The notes under the pieces: model-generated
What the model was told of the DNA's origin: nothing
The model's input: only the letters and a program-made list of their open reading frames with translations
The model's database searches: none
Position numbers and translations under genes: made by a program
Assembly (NCBI GenBank): GCA_020630795.1
Contig: JAHDIK010000028.1
Location: 1 to 33,245 of the forward strand
DNA from: Colwellia sp.
GTDB lineage: Bacteria; Pseudomonadota; Gammaproteobacteria; Enterobacterales; Alteromonadaceae
Reading direction: 5' to 3'
DNA length: 33,245 bases
In this document: positions 24,992 through 33,245 of the stretch, in pieces
Layout: each line of letters begins with the position of its first letter
How positions within the stretch are numbered: position 1 is the first letter of the stretch

Positions 24992-25864
24992 TTATGGTGA
25001 GTCAGGTTTAACCCATAGTTCTCGTCGTTCAAGCGGGATTATTTCTGGTAAAAATGGATTGCTCAATGTGAACACTTTACGTTTTTCTTTTTTAATAATG
25101 TTTGCGTAAGTGCCGAAATACGACATGAATAACTTATCAAACTCGCCGTCTATAAGCGCTTTTTCTAACCCGGATTTTATGTCGGTTGCTAAAGTATGGT
25201 TAGTTTTACCTACATAAAAGTAAAATGCGGTTGGGTAGTAAATTAACGCGTTATCATCTTTTCTAATAGCTAAATGTTTGTGCTCTGCGATATTGATGTC
25301 AATTTCAGTAATTGAGCGTGGGAAATAGTCTGCTCGACTGTGGTGAATCATTTGATACAAACCTTCAATATTTCCTCCTTTAATAACATTGATGCCATTG
25401 CTCATGAGTATTTTTGTGTCAGACCATGAGTGAAATTGAATAGGCGTTAATGCTTTAAACGCTTCGAGAGTGTGAATGTTTTTAAAGGGGCTTGGGTTAG
25501 CGCTATTTATAAGTGGAACTCTCCACCCGTTTAAACCTTTTATTAACGGAAAGGGTATTGCAAGGTACTGTTCTTCTCGCGCTTTAGTCGCGCTGCCAAC
25601 TTCTATATGTAACTTGTTACTGTTATTAAGTAATTGAAAACGTCTACCTTTTGGTATGTTTTGGGCAAATTCGGAAATCTGATATTCAGTTGCGCTATAC
25701 GATAAAGCAAGTGTTAACAGTTTTGCATTGTACCCATCGTTTGCACCTACTGAGTGGACAATGTGCTTTTTCACCAAAGAAGTGGAATTACTCGATGTAG
25801 CATAAGTTGTAAAACATACAATGAGCGGAAAGCTAAAAGATAAGAATAAAATCAGTTTTTTCAT
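24992..25864 (-). CDS. Periplasmic solute-binding-like protein (SBP_bac_3-like), orphan
   Basis: 290 residues with a signal peptide (cleavage near residue 22, TTYA). The remainder looks like a two-lobed type 2 periplasmic binding fold: IEGLYQMIHHSRADYFPRSITEI resembles the second-lobe region of family 3 proteins, and the end has LEKALIDGEFDKLFMSYFG. No permease or ATPase is adjacent, so it may act in sensing or has lost its transporter; the ligand cannot be told. An AGG six bases before the ATG supports the start. It lies between the pullulanase gene and the divergent TonB receptor, with an operator-like palindrome 150 bases upstream. Confidence 0.72.
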   Translation of the reverse strand: MKKLILFLSFSFPLIVCFTTYATSSNSTSLVKKHIVHSVGANDGYNAKLLTLALSYSATEYQISEFAQNIPKGRRFQLLNNSNKLHIEVGSATKAREEQYLAIPFPLIKGLNGWRVPLINSANPSPFKNIHTLEAFKALTPIQFHSWSDTKILMSNGINVIKGGNIEGLYQMIHHSRADYFPRSITEIDINIAEHKHLAIRKDDNALIYYPTAFYFYVGKTNHTLATDIKSGLEKALIDGEFDKLFMSYFGTYANIIKKEKRKVFTLSNPFLPEIIPLERRELWVKPDSP

Positions 25865-26014
25865 CTGGAACCTAAGAAACTACAAGGCGTACTGATACTT
25901 TACAAAAAATTGTTGGTTAGGTCTATTTATCGTGAATTATTCAATTTTTATGGATCTGGGTTAATTAATATCAATAAAAAAATTCCTACATAATCAAGTG
26001 AAATTGACTTTCAT

Positions 26015-26028
26015 TACATACGTATTCA
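26015..26028 (-). promoter_or_regulatory. Operator-like palindrome copy 2 (binding-protein side)
   Basis: TACATACGTATTCA, identical to copies 1 and 3 at 13 of 14 positions, with the same ATACGTAT core. It is 150 bases before the start of the orphan binding-protein gene and could serve either divergent gene. Confidence 0.6.
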
Positions 26029-26259
26029 AAAGGGCTGTTTAGTAAATAAAACGATACTAAAGGAAAATATTAGAAGATGAAATATTTTAACTTTATTCAA
26101 CGGAGGTTATTAAGGGTTGTGTTTTATCTATTTGTTTTTAAAGTGTTTAATGTTGTTTTTGATGTTGGTGGTTTAACTTTTAAATATGACAAAGTGATGA
26201 TTTTTGTATGACAATTTACGTTGAACAAATTACGCACAACCATGTTTTGTCGCCTATTA

Positions 26260-26273
26260 TGAATACGTATGCA
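26260..26273 (+). promoter_or_regulatory. Operator-like palindrome copy 3 (TonB receptor side)
   Basis: TGAATACGTATGCA, the exact reverse complement of copy 1, 136 bases before the chosen TonB-receptor ATG at 26410. The same 14-mer in front of both the receptor and the pullulanase genes points to shared control. Confidence 0.65.
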
Positions 26274-26409
26274 GCATATGTTCATCCACAAACGGGCAAT
26301 TTATATTAGCTTTATCCGATAAATAGGCGGATGTTTAAACACATTACTTACAATCAGTACTGGAATACTGAGCATATTAGAGCAGGGACGAATGGGGAGA
26401 TCATCAAGC

Positions 26410-29190
26410 ATGTTAAAATTTAAACCAAGCAAAGTAGCGTTAGCGTTAATATCGAGTGGTATAGCAGCGTTAAGTACTCCAATTTACGCAGCAGAAGCTA
26501 ATGAGTCTGCAGACAAACAAGTTGAAGTTATTGAGGTTCGTGGTATTCGTGGTTCATTACAACGAGCGCAAGCAATTAAAATGAGCGAAAACTCAATCGT
26601 TGAAGTGCTTTCTGCGGAAGATATCGGTAAGTTACCAGATACTTCAATCGCTGAATCTGTTGCTCGTTTACCAGGTGTAGCGGGTGAGCGACGTAATGGA
26701 CGTACTTCAGGCTTATCAGTACGTGGTTTTAATGAGAACTTTGTAGCAACTTCATTAAATGGCCGTGAATTACTAGGTATGGGTGACAACCGTGGTGTTG
26801 AATTCGATTTATACCCAACTGAAATTGTATCAAATATTGTTGTATATAAAACACCTGAAGCAGGCTTGTTAAACCAAGGTATTGGCGGAACAATTGATCT
26901 TCAAACGGTTAACCCTCTAAATGCTTCTGAGCGTGTAGTAACAGTAAACGCATCGTATGAAGTTAATGGTGATGACGCTGCAAACCCTGATTTCGATAAT
27001 AAAGGGCATCGTTTATCTTTTAACTATGTAGATAAGTTTATGGATGACACACTTGGTTTAGCGTTAGTACTTGCTTCTCAAGAAACTCCACGTCAAGAAG
27101 AACAGTTTCGTGCATGGGGTGATGGTAACTACGCTGACGACGGTAACGGTAACGCAATTATCGGTGGTCACGACTCATTTGTTCGTTCTGCTATGTTAGA
27201 GCGTAACTCTGTTGCTGCTGTTGTAGAGTGGGCTCCTACTGATGAGTTACAATTCCAACTAGATGCACTATATATCGATTTTACTGAAAATGATGTGAAA
27301 CGTGGTTTAGAAGAAGGCTTAATTTGGGGTGGCGTAAATTATACTTCTACTAATATTGATAATGGTTTTGTAACATCTGGTAATTATGATGGTTTTCAGT
27401 CTGTTATTCGTAATGACGGTTTAAGTCAGGATGCTAAGCTAACAACATTTGGTTTAAACATCGAGTACGCATTAAATGACGATTGGGCATTAGTTACCGA
27501 CATTTCTACTGGTAAAGTTAAAAAAGATATACTTGATGTAGAAAGCTACTCAGGCGTTGGTCGTGCCGGTATTGATGGTCGCCCTGTTCCTGCAAGAACG
27601 TGGCAACAAACTCCTTCAGGCGTTTTCTTCTCTGAACATCCAACGTTACAAGATCTTGATTATACAGATGAAAACTTAATTCGCTTAGCTGGCCCTCAAG
27701 CATGGGGTGCTCCAGTTATTGGTGGTGACGCTCAAGATGGCTTTATTAATCGCCCAGAATTTGATGAAAAGTTAGACGCAGTTCGTGTTGAAGTGAGTGG
27801 TGTTCTTGAAATGGGCATGTTAGCAGGTGTTACTGCTGGTGTTGCATACTCAGATCGTACTAAAGAAAAAATCAACGAAGGTGACTATTTAACGGCTCCA
27901 ACATACCCAGGTGATGGTGCAATTCCTGAAGTTTTAGGTGTAGCTAACTTAGGGTTTATCGGACTTGACGGTGTTTTAGCATATGACAGTATCGGTTTGT
28001 ATGAGTCTGGCTACTATAAAGCGACTCCTGCATCGTTAGTTCAAACTGACCGTTTAGGTGATACATACACTGTAGAAGAACAACAAACTACGGTATACGC
28101 TAAGTTTGATTTAGAAGCTGAATTTGGCGATGTAATGATGTCGGGTAACTTTGGCCTTCAATACGTAAGTGTTGACCAAGAATCTACTGGTTTCTCGACG
28201 GTAGAGAATGCAAACGGTTACGTTGAAGCAACTGCTGTAAGTGGTGGTGATTCATATTCTGACCTTTTACCTACATTAAACTTAAGTTTTGAAGTAGCAG
28301 AAGGACAATTTGTACGTACAGGTATGTCTAAAGTAGTCAGTCGTCCTCGTATTGATAACATGCGTCCAAATGCACGAGTAACATTTGCTTATAACGATAA
28401 TCAAATTAACAGTTCAAATCCTTCAAACGGTCCTTGGTCTGGTAATGCGGGTAATCCTGAGTTGCAATCTTATGAAGCTAACCAGTTTGATTTATCATAT
28501 GAAAACTACTTCTCAGATGATGGTTACTTTGCAGCAGCATTCTTTTATAAAGATTTAACTAATTGGCATCGTAGTACGTCATTGTTAACGGACTTTACAC
28601 CTGTTTATATTCCAAGTTTACACCAAGGTTCAGCTAACCAAGCCCCAGCGACATTCCAAGGTTTTGTTGATGCAAACATCGATGGTTTTGAAGGCTTTGT
28701 TCGTGGTTATGAATTACAAGCCAGCTTACCATTACGTTTAGTAACAGATGCGTTAGATGGTTTTGGTTTAACAGCGAGTGCAACTTTCTTAGACGGCGAG
28801 CTTAAAGAGAATACTGAATTAGAATTGCCAGCAGGTGATATCCCAGGTTTATCTGATGAGTCATACTCACTAACTGCTTACTATGAAAATAATGGTTGGG
28901 AAGTACGTGTATCAGGAACTAAGCGTGATGACTTCGTAGCAGAAACTCGCGGAACGAGCTTAGCGTTAACAACTATTCAACGCCAAGGTGTAGAATTGTG
29001 GGATGCTCAAATTGGTTATGATTTTGATGAATCAGGCATTGAATCTTTGAAAGGGTTGCGTGTTTCATTCCAAGGTCAAAACTTAACTAATGAGAACGAC
29101 GTGGAAGTAAATTCTGATGATCCTCGTCTGATTGTTCGTCATCAATCATTCGGTCGTAACTTTATCTTAGGTTTAAATTACCGTTTTTAA
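26410..29190 (+). CDS. TonB-dependent outer-membrane receptor, Xanthomonas/Caulobacter type
   Basis: 926 residues from the ATG at 26410, which has GGGGAG ten bases upstream; the in-frame ATG at 26392 has its GGGA too close. A signal peptide ends near TPIYA, followed by a TonB-box-like VEVIEVRG and the plug domain (IGKLPDTSIAESVARLPGV, GLSVRGFNENF, VYKTPEAGLLNQGIGGTIDL). The barrel runs to the typical terminal NFILGLNYRF. Receptors of this subfamily import oligosaccharides across the outer membrane using TonB energy. Proximity to pullulanase and the shared palindromes suggest maltodextrin or pullulan fragments, an inference. A terminator separates it from the halogenase genes downstream. Confidence 0.95.
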   Translation: MLKFKPSKVALALISSGIAALSTPIYAAEANESADKQVEVIEVRGIRGSLQRAQAIKMSENSIVEVLSAEDIGKLPDTSIAESVARLPGVAGERRNGRTSGLSVRGFNENFVATSLNGRELLGMGDNRGVEFDLYPTEIVSNIVVYKTPEAGLLNQGIGGTIDLQTVNPLNASERVVTVNASYEVNGDDAANPDFDNKGHRLSFNYVDKFMDDTLGLALVLASQETPRQEEQFRAWGDGNYADDGNGNAIIGGHDSFVRSAMLERNSVAAVVEWAPTDELQFQLDALYIDFTENDVKRGLEEGLIWGGVNYTSTNIDNGFVTSGNYDGFQSVIRNDGLSQDAKLTTFGLNIEYALNDDWALVTDISTGKVKKDILDVESYSGVGRAGIDGRPVPARTWQQTPSGVFFSEHPTLQDLDYTDENLIRLAGPQAWGAPVIGGDAQDGFINRPEFDEKLDAVRVEVSGVLEMGMLAGVTAGVAYSDRTKEKINEGDYLTAPTYPGDGAIPEVLGVANLGFIGLDGVLAYDSIGLYESGYYKATPASLVQTDRLGDTYTVEEQQTTVYAKFDLEAEFGDVMMSGNFGLQYVSVDQESTGFSTVENANGYVEATAVSGGDSYSDLLPTLNLSFEVAEGQFVRTGMSKVVSRPRIDNMRPNARVTFAYNDNQINSSNPSNGPWSGNAGNPELQSYEANQFDLSYENYFSDDGYFAAAFFYKDLTNWHRSTSLLTDFTPVYIPSLHQGSANQAPATFQGFVDANIDGFEGFVRGYELQASLPLRLVTDALDGFGLTASATFLDGELKENTELELPAGDIPGLSDESYSLTAYYENNGWEVRVSGTKRDDFVAETRGTSLALTTIQRQGVELWDAQIGYDFDESGIESLKGLRVSFQGQNLTNENDVEVNSDDPRLIVRHQSFGRNFILGLNYRF

Positions 29191-29213
29191 AGGTTTTTTA
29201 ACTTAATTATGAG

Positions 29214-29246
29214 GCCTGCTAAATGTAACGTTTAGCAGGCTTTTTA
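29214..29246 (+). terminator. Rho-independent terminator after the TonB receptor
   Basis: Ten-bp perfect stem GCCTGCTAAA / TTTAGCAGGC with a seven-base loop and five T, 23 bases after the stop. Confidence 0.95.
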
Positions 29247-29376
29247 TTATAAATTCGTGTAGTTTATTTTTTTAACTAGGATAGTTAGAGAATTAAGAAA
29301 AATAAATTTCATTAAAGCGTTACGTTGATCTGTCAATTGATATATTTACATTCCCAACATACTGAAGTGATTTACT

Positions 29377-30870
29377 ATGCAAAATAAAATAAAAAAAGTT
29401 GTAATTCTTGGTGGAGGCACTGCAGGCTGGATAAGTGCTGCATTGACTAAGAAACTTTTAGGTGACGCGGTAAGTATCGAGTTAGTTGAATCAGAGAGCA
29501 TTGGTACGGTAGGGGTGGGAGAAGCAACCATACCACCAATACAAGTACTTAACTCGGTATTAGGTATAGATGAAGCTGAATTTCTCCGTGAAACTAAAGC
29601 AACAATGAAGCTTGCAATCAAGTTTGAGAATTGGACGCGCAAGCAACATAGCTACTACCATAGTTTTGGTGTTTCTGGACGAGGGCTAGCATTTTGTCAG
29701 TTTCATCATTTGCTAAAAAAAGTTGGCAAATTAGAAAACGATAGCCACCTATGGAATTACGATTTAAATTATTTATGCGCAGAACAGGGTAAATTTGCCA
29801 AAATTAGAACTAAAGATCCATTAGTTGATATGCCATATGCATATCATTTTGACGCTGGTCTTTATGCGCAATATTTAAGAAAATACAGTGAAAAACTTGG
29901 AGTTGTTCGAACTGAGGGGAAGGTAAATAGTGTTGAGCAATGTAACGAGTCAGGCTTTATTAAAACGCTATGCCTTGAGAACGGCAAACGTGTAACTGGA
30001 GATTTGTTTTTAGATTGTTCTGGTTTTAATGGTTTACTTATTCAAGGTAAGTTAAAAACAGGCTATGAAGATTGGAGCCATTGGCTTCAGTGTGACCGAG
30101 CCGTTGCGGTGCCGTCAAAGCGATTTGAAAAAACATTACCTTATACTCGTTCAATAGCGCACGAGGCGGGGTGGCAGTGGCGAATTCCTCTACAACACAG
30201 AAATGGTAATGGGCTTGTATATACCAGCCACCATTACTCAGACCAAACCGCTACCGACTTACTCATGAGTAATTTAGACACTGATCCTTTAGCTGAACCC
30301 AAAGTAATCAAATTCCATACTGGAAGACGCTATAAACAGTGGAATAAAAATGTTGTTTCAATTGGTTTATCAAGTGGATTTCTAGAACCTTTAGAGTCTA
30401 CGAGTATTCATTTAATTCAGTCTGCTGTTGTGCGTTTAATTCATATGTTTCCTCATGAAGGAGTGAATGAGTACTTAGTTGATGAATATAATAAACAATC
30501 AAAAGTAGAGTTTGAGCAAATTAGAGATTTCTTGATTCTGCATTATCACGCAACTGAGCGGACAGATAGTATATTTTGGCGAGATATGAAGAATATGACT
30601 GTACCAGACTCATTGCAGCATAAAATAGAGTTATTCAAAGCAAGCGGTAGGCTTTTTAGAGAGCAAAATGACTTGTTTTTAGAAAGCTCTTGGTTACAGG
30701 TGTTAATTGGACAAGGTATCATTCCAAGAGACTACCATCCTTTAGCCGATACAATGTCTAACGAAAAAATTGAAGCTATGTTGAAACAAATTCAAGCTAT
30801 AAAGAACGAACCTGTTTCTCAACTGCCAAGTCACGATGACTTTATCGCTAACTTTTGTAAAACGCGCTAA
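29377..30870 (+). CDS. Flavin-dependent tryptophan-halogenase family protein, copy 1
   Basis: 497 residues. The FAD-binding motif is at the N-terminus (ILGGGTAGW, residues 10-18). The halogenase WxWxIP motif is present (GWQWRIP). Lys78 (ATMKLAIKF) matches PrnA Lys79, which carries the chloramine or hypohalous acid, and Glu340 in EPLEST matches PrnA Glu346, so the known active-site residues are intact. Enzymes of this family use FADH2 from a separate reductase; none is seen here. The gene follows the TonB receptor after a terminator and 130 bases, and its stop overlaps the next start (TAATG). Relatives beside TonB receptors are common in Proteobacteria, and a few halogenate indoles in vitro, but their natural substrates are unknown. 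Confidence 0.93.
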   Translation: MQNKIKKVVILGGGTAGWISAALTKKLLGDAVSIELVESESIGTVGVGEATIPPIQVLNSVLGIDEAEFLRETKATMKLAIKFENWTRKQHSYYHSFGVSGRGLAFCQFHHLLKKVGKLENDSHLWNYDLNYLCAEQGKFAKIRTKDPLVDMPYAYHFDAGLYAQYLRKYSEKLGVVRTEGKVNSVEQCNESGFIKTLCLENGKRVTGDLFLDCSGFNGLLIQGKLKTGYEDWSHWLQCDRAVAVPSKRFEKTLPYTRSIAHEAGWQWRIPLQHRNGNGLVYTSHHYSDQTATDLLMSNLDTDPLAEPKVIKFHTGRRYKQWNKNVVSIGLSSGFLEPLESTSIHLIQSAVVRLIHMFPHEGVNEYLVDEYNKQSKVEFEQIRDFLILHYHATERTDSIFWRDMKNMTVPDSLQHKIELFKASGRLFREQNDLFLESSWLQVLIGQGIIPRDYHPLADTMSNEKIEAMLKQIQAIKNEPVSQLPSHDDFIANFCKTR

Positions 30871-32366
30871 TGGAAAATGACGCTCCTTTTAAGATTGTCA
30901 TCCTTGGTGGTGGAACAGCAGGCTGGATAGCAGCTAATTTGTTTGCCTATAAATGGAAGAATAAGCACGTTGATATTACATTGGTGGAATCGCTAGATGT
31001 AGGAATTGTAGGCGTAGGCGAGGGCTCTACACCTACGTTAAAAAGGCTTTTCGAAATGCTAAACATTGAGGAAGCCGACTGGATGCCTCAGTGTAACGCT
31101 ACCTATAAGTTGAATATTCGTTTTAATGGTTGGTCGCCAAATTCAGGTATCGTCAGTTATAGCCATCCATTCCCTACACAAGTTGACAGCTTTAACACGA
31201 GATCTTTTATGGTAAATACGCGAACGCGCCGTATGGGCCTCGATACAACAACCCTTCCTGATCAATTTCTTTTAAATGGCGTGTTAGCGTCAGAAGGAAA
31301 AGGGCCATTAACGCCAGAAAGTTTTCCGTTCAAAGTAGAGTATGGTTATCATTTTGACTCTCATTTGTTGGGTGAATTTCTCGCTAATAGAGCTCAAAAA
31401 CATGGTGTTCACTATAAACAGGCACACATTAAGGACGTTGTTCTTGATGCTTCAAACTGTATCGCTTCTCTGAGAACTGGTGAAGGTGGCGATATATCAG
31501 GGGATTTCTTCGTTGATTGTACAGGCTTTGCTTCTGTTTTAATGCAAAAAACGTTAGGTGTACCTTTTAAGTCTTACAAAGACAACTTATACAATGACTC
31601 AGCTATTGTAATGCCCACACCTATGGTGGATAACATTCCTGTTGAAACGGAGTCTACGGCATTGTCTGCTGGCTGGTGTTGGAAAATTCCTCTGACAGAA
31701 CGTTTTGGTAATGGTTACGTTTACAGTAGTGATTTTATTTCAGATGAACAGGCAGAACTAGAATTTAGACAACACATAGGGATGTTGGATAGCCAAGAAG
31801 ATTGCCGTCAATTAACAATGAAAGTGGGTACGTTAAGTCAATACTGGTCGCAAAACTGTATTGCTTTAGGCTTATCACAAGGCTTTATTGAACCTTTGGA
31901 AGCAACTGCTCTTCACTTAGTGCAAATTAGTGCAGAAATATTTATTCAGAAATTTGAAGAAGGTAACTTTAGTAATGCCAAGCAGTATGAATACAATGCA
32001 GAAATAGGAGAGCGCTTTGAACGCGTGCGAGACTACATAGTTGCTCACTATAAACTTAATACGAGAGATGATTCAGACTACTGGCGAGAAAATAGAGACA
32101 ACGTACATTTGTCTGAGTCTTTAATACGGTTACTTGATGTTTGGTTTAAACGTGAAGATCTAAGTGTAGAGATAGACAAACAAGGATTGAGTAAACATTT
32201 TGATAGCGTTTCGTGGCATTGCTTGTTTTCGGGTTACGGCGCGTATCCGCCTTTACATCCAAATCAGCCTGGTCAAGGTGATTTGTTTAAAGAAAAAGGG
32301 GTAGAAGAGTTTTTGAGACGTTGTGCGTTAAACTTCAATAAGCACGCCGATAATTTATCTAGATAA
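30870..32366 (+). CDS. Flavin-dependent tryptophan-halogenase family protein, copy 2
   Basis: 498 residues, a diverged paralogue of the preceding gene. It has ILGGGTAGW (residues 11-19), GWCWKIP, catalytic-type Lys80 (ATYKLNIRF) and Glu344 in EPLEAT; the residue after that Glu is Ala rather than Ser. The first base of its ATG is the last base of the upstream stop, so translation is coupled and equal amounts of both proteins are likely. The two differ over much of the substrate-binding half, which suggests different substrates or a heteromeric complex. Substrate and biological role are unknown. Confidence 0.93.
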   Translation: MENDAPFKIVILGGGTAGWIAANLFAYKWKNKHVDITLVESLDVGIVGVGEGSTPTLKRLFEMLNIEEADWMPQCNATYKLNIRFNGWSPNSGIVSYSHPFPTQVDSFNTRSFMVNTRTRRMGLDTTTLPDQFLLNGVLASEGKGPLTPESFPFKVEYGYHFDSHLLGEFLANRAQKHGVHYKQAHIKDVVLDASNCIASLRTGEGGDISGDFFVDCTGFASVLMQKTLGVPFKSYKDNLYNDSAIVMPTPMVDNIPVETESTALSAGWCWKIPLTERFGNGYVYSSDFISDEQAELEFRQHIGMLDSQEDCRQLTMKVGTLSQYWSQNCIALGLSQGFIEPLEATALHLVQISAEIFIQKFEEGNFSNAKQYEYNAEIGERFERVRDYIVAHYKLNTRDDSDYWRENRDNVHLSESLIRLLDVWFKREDLSVEIDKQGLSKHFDSVSWHCLFSGYGAYPPLHPNQPGQGDLFKEKGVEEFLRRCALNFNKHADNLSR

Positions 32367-32397
32367 ATAAGTTGAAATAGCTATACTTGAATGCAAT

Positions 32398-33189
32398 ATG
32401 ATAAATCTTTTAAAAGTAGTATTTTTAGCTTATTTCTGTCTATTCTCAACCCATGGGTATACGAGTGTAGGGGCAAACGACAACTCCTCTTTAACTAAAA
32501 AAACAATTCTTACTGTTGCGATTGAAGAAACTGATTACTTTCCTTTTAACTATACAGAAAACGGCACTGTAAAAGGTTTTTCTGTTGAATTGTTAGATTA
32601 TATTGAAGCTAATTCACAATATGATTTTGAGTTTGTCATGCTTCCATGGCGAAGAGTTCTTCATTTTGCTGAGCAAGGTAAAGTAGATATTATTCTTACA
32701 TTATTTAAAAAGCCTGAACGAGAAAAACGATATCATTTTATTGAACCTTCATATGGCTTTGAAGTAAATCAGTTATTTGCACTGCGTGATCACAAATTTA
32801 AGTATAACGGTACATTACAACAGCTTTCACCTTATACAATAGGTACTAAAAGCGCTTATTCTTACGGTGAGAAGTTCGACAAAGCCGATTATTTAGATAA
32901 GTTACCTACAGTATCTGAAGATGTTTTATTAAAACTTCTGCTGGGTAAACGAGTAGACTTTATGATTGGAAATCCTTTTCAATTTAACAGATTAATTGCT
33001 GAAAGGAATTTGCAAGATAAGGTTGTAGGGCTCAAACCATATGTGGAAATTACACCTGTGTATATGGCGTTAACAAAGCAACGAAAGGACGCACAACAGA
33101 TAAAATCCACCCTCGAAAAACTCTCTAAGCAATTTATAGCGTTGCCACTATATAAAGAGTTGTTAATTAAACATAAACTAAACTTTTAA
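32398..33189 (+). CDS. Periplasmic solute-binding-like protein (SBP_bac_3), second orphan
   Basis: 263 residues with a signal peptide ending near residue 20-22. The family 3 binding pattern is clear: LTVAIEETDYFPFNYTENGTVKGFSVELLDYIE at the start, then MLPWRRVLHFAEQGKVDII, then FIEPSYGF. No transporter membrane or ATPase subunit follows before the window ends. It starts 31 bases after the second halogenase gene in the same direction with no terminator between, so it is probably in the same transcript. The ligand is unknown; family members usually bind amino acids or related small molecules, which would fit a locus with tryptophan-halogenase-like proteins, but that is speculative. Confidence 0.85.
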   Translation: MINLLKVVFLAYFCLFSTHGYTSVGANDNSSLTKKTILTVAIEETDYFPFNYTENGTVKGFSVELLDYIEANSQYDFEFVMLPWRRVLHFAEQGKVDIILTLFKKPEREKRYHFIEPSYGFEVNQLFALRDHKFKYNGTLQQLSPYTIGTKSAYSYGEKFDKADYLDKLPTVSEDVLLKLLLGKRVDFMIGNPFQFNRLIAERNLQDKVVGLKPYVEITPVYMALTKQRKDAQQIKSTLEKLSKQFIALPLYKELLIKHKLNF

Positions 33190-33245
33190 TAGACCCTGTA
33201 ACACATTTTGTGTAACTACCAAGTTTAAATAACATCTTTTAAACG

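Larger units (their letters stand above)
25865..26409. other. Long divergent intergenic region before the TonB receptor
   Basis: 545 bases, very AT-rich, containing two of the three palindrome copies (26015-26028 and 26260-26273). A 44-codon open frame (26077-26211) is present but not convincing. A small inverted repeat, ATCCG / CGGAT, lies near 26316-26334, downstream of copy 3. Both divergent promoters must be here; I could not assign their hexamers with confidence. Confidence 0.6.

Noticed and set aside
26077..26211. 44-codon ORF (MKYFNFIQRR...) in the gap before the TonB receptor
   Set aside because: Very AT-rich, Phe/Val-heavy composition expected from random AT-rich DNA, and the nearest AAGG is too far from the ATG. 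Kept only as a note.
26392..26409. Upstream ATG for the TonB receptor (adds MGRSSS)
   Set aside because: Its GGGA is only three bases away, while GGGGAG is correctly spaced for the ATG at 26410, which also starts a normal signal peptide.

Overview
The window looks like chromosomal DNA of a low-G+C marine gammaproteobacterium of the Alteromonadales, most like Colwelliaceae (Colwellia/Thalassotalea type). This is inferred from the E. coli-like housekeeping proteins, the rpsU-yqeY-dnaG-rpoD operon, a GH86-type agarase/porphyranase candidate, a PEP-CTERM protein, a Xanthomonas/Caulobacter-type TonB receptor with tryptophan-halogenase neighbours, and the AT-rich intergenic DNA. No species is claimed.

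Layout. 1-6.7 kb is accessory: the 3' part of tRNA-Leu(CAA) with its terminator, a small CxxC protein, a secreted GH86-like lipoprotein, a Tas-type aldo/keto reductase, tRNA-Ile2(CAU) with a good stable-RNA promoter, a secreted peptidoglycan-binding protein, and a choice-of-anchor-L/PEP-CTERM protein behind a candidate sigma-54 promoter. 6.7-15.2 kb is core: rpoD, dnaG, yqeY and rpsU on the minus strand (macromolecular synthesis operon), divergent tsaD, convergent plsY, then folB-folK-uppP overlapping by 1-4 bases. 15.3-21.9 kb holds an acyl-CoA dehydrogenase with a LiuR-like palindrome upstream, a CnoX-type chaperedoxin, an lgt-rnhA pair that looks Bacteroidetes-like, and a GAF-GGDEF-EAL protein with a structured upstream region.

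22.0-33.2 kb is the most interesting part. A pullulanase lipoprotein, an orphan periplasmic binding-like protein and a TonB-dependent receptor have, in their upstream regions, three copies of one 13-14 bp palindromic element (TGCATACGTATTCA). After the receptor come two tandem, translationally coupled flavin-dependent tryptophan-halogenase-like genes with catalytic Lys and Glu conserved, then a second orphan binding-like protein. I read this as an alpha-glucan uptake and debranching locus under one unseen regulator, with a halogenase pair whose role there is unexplained.

No CRISPR array, insertion sequence, prophage or replication origin was seen.
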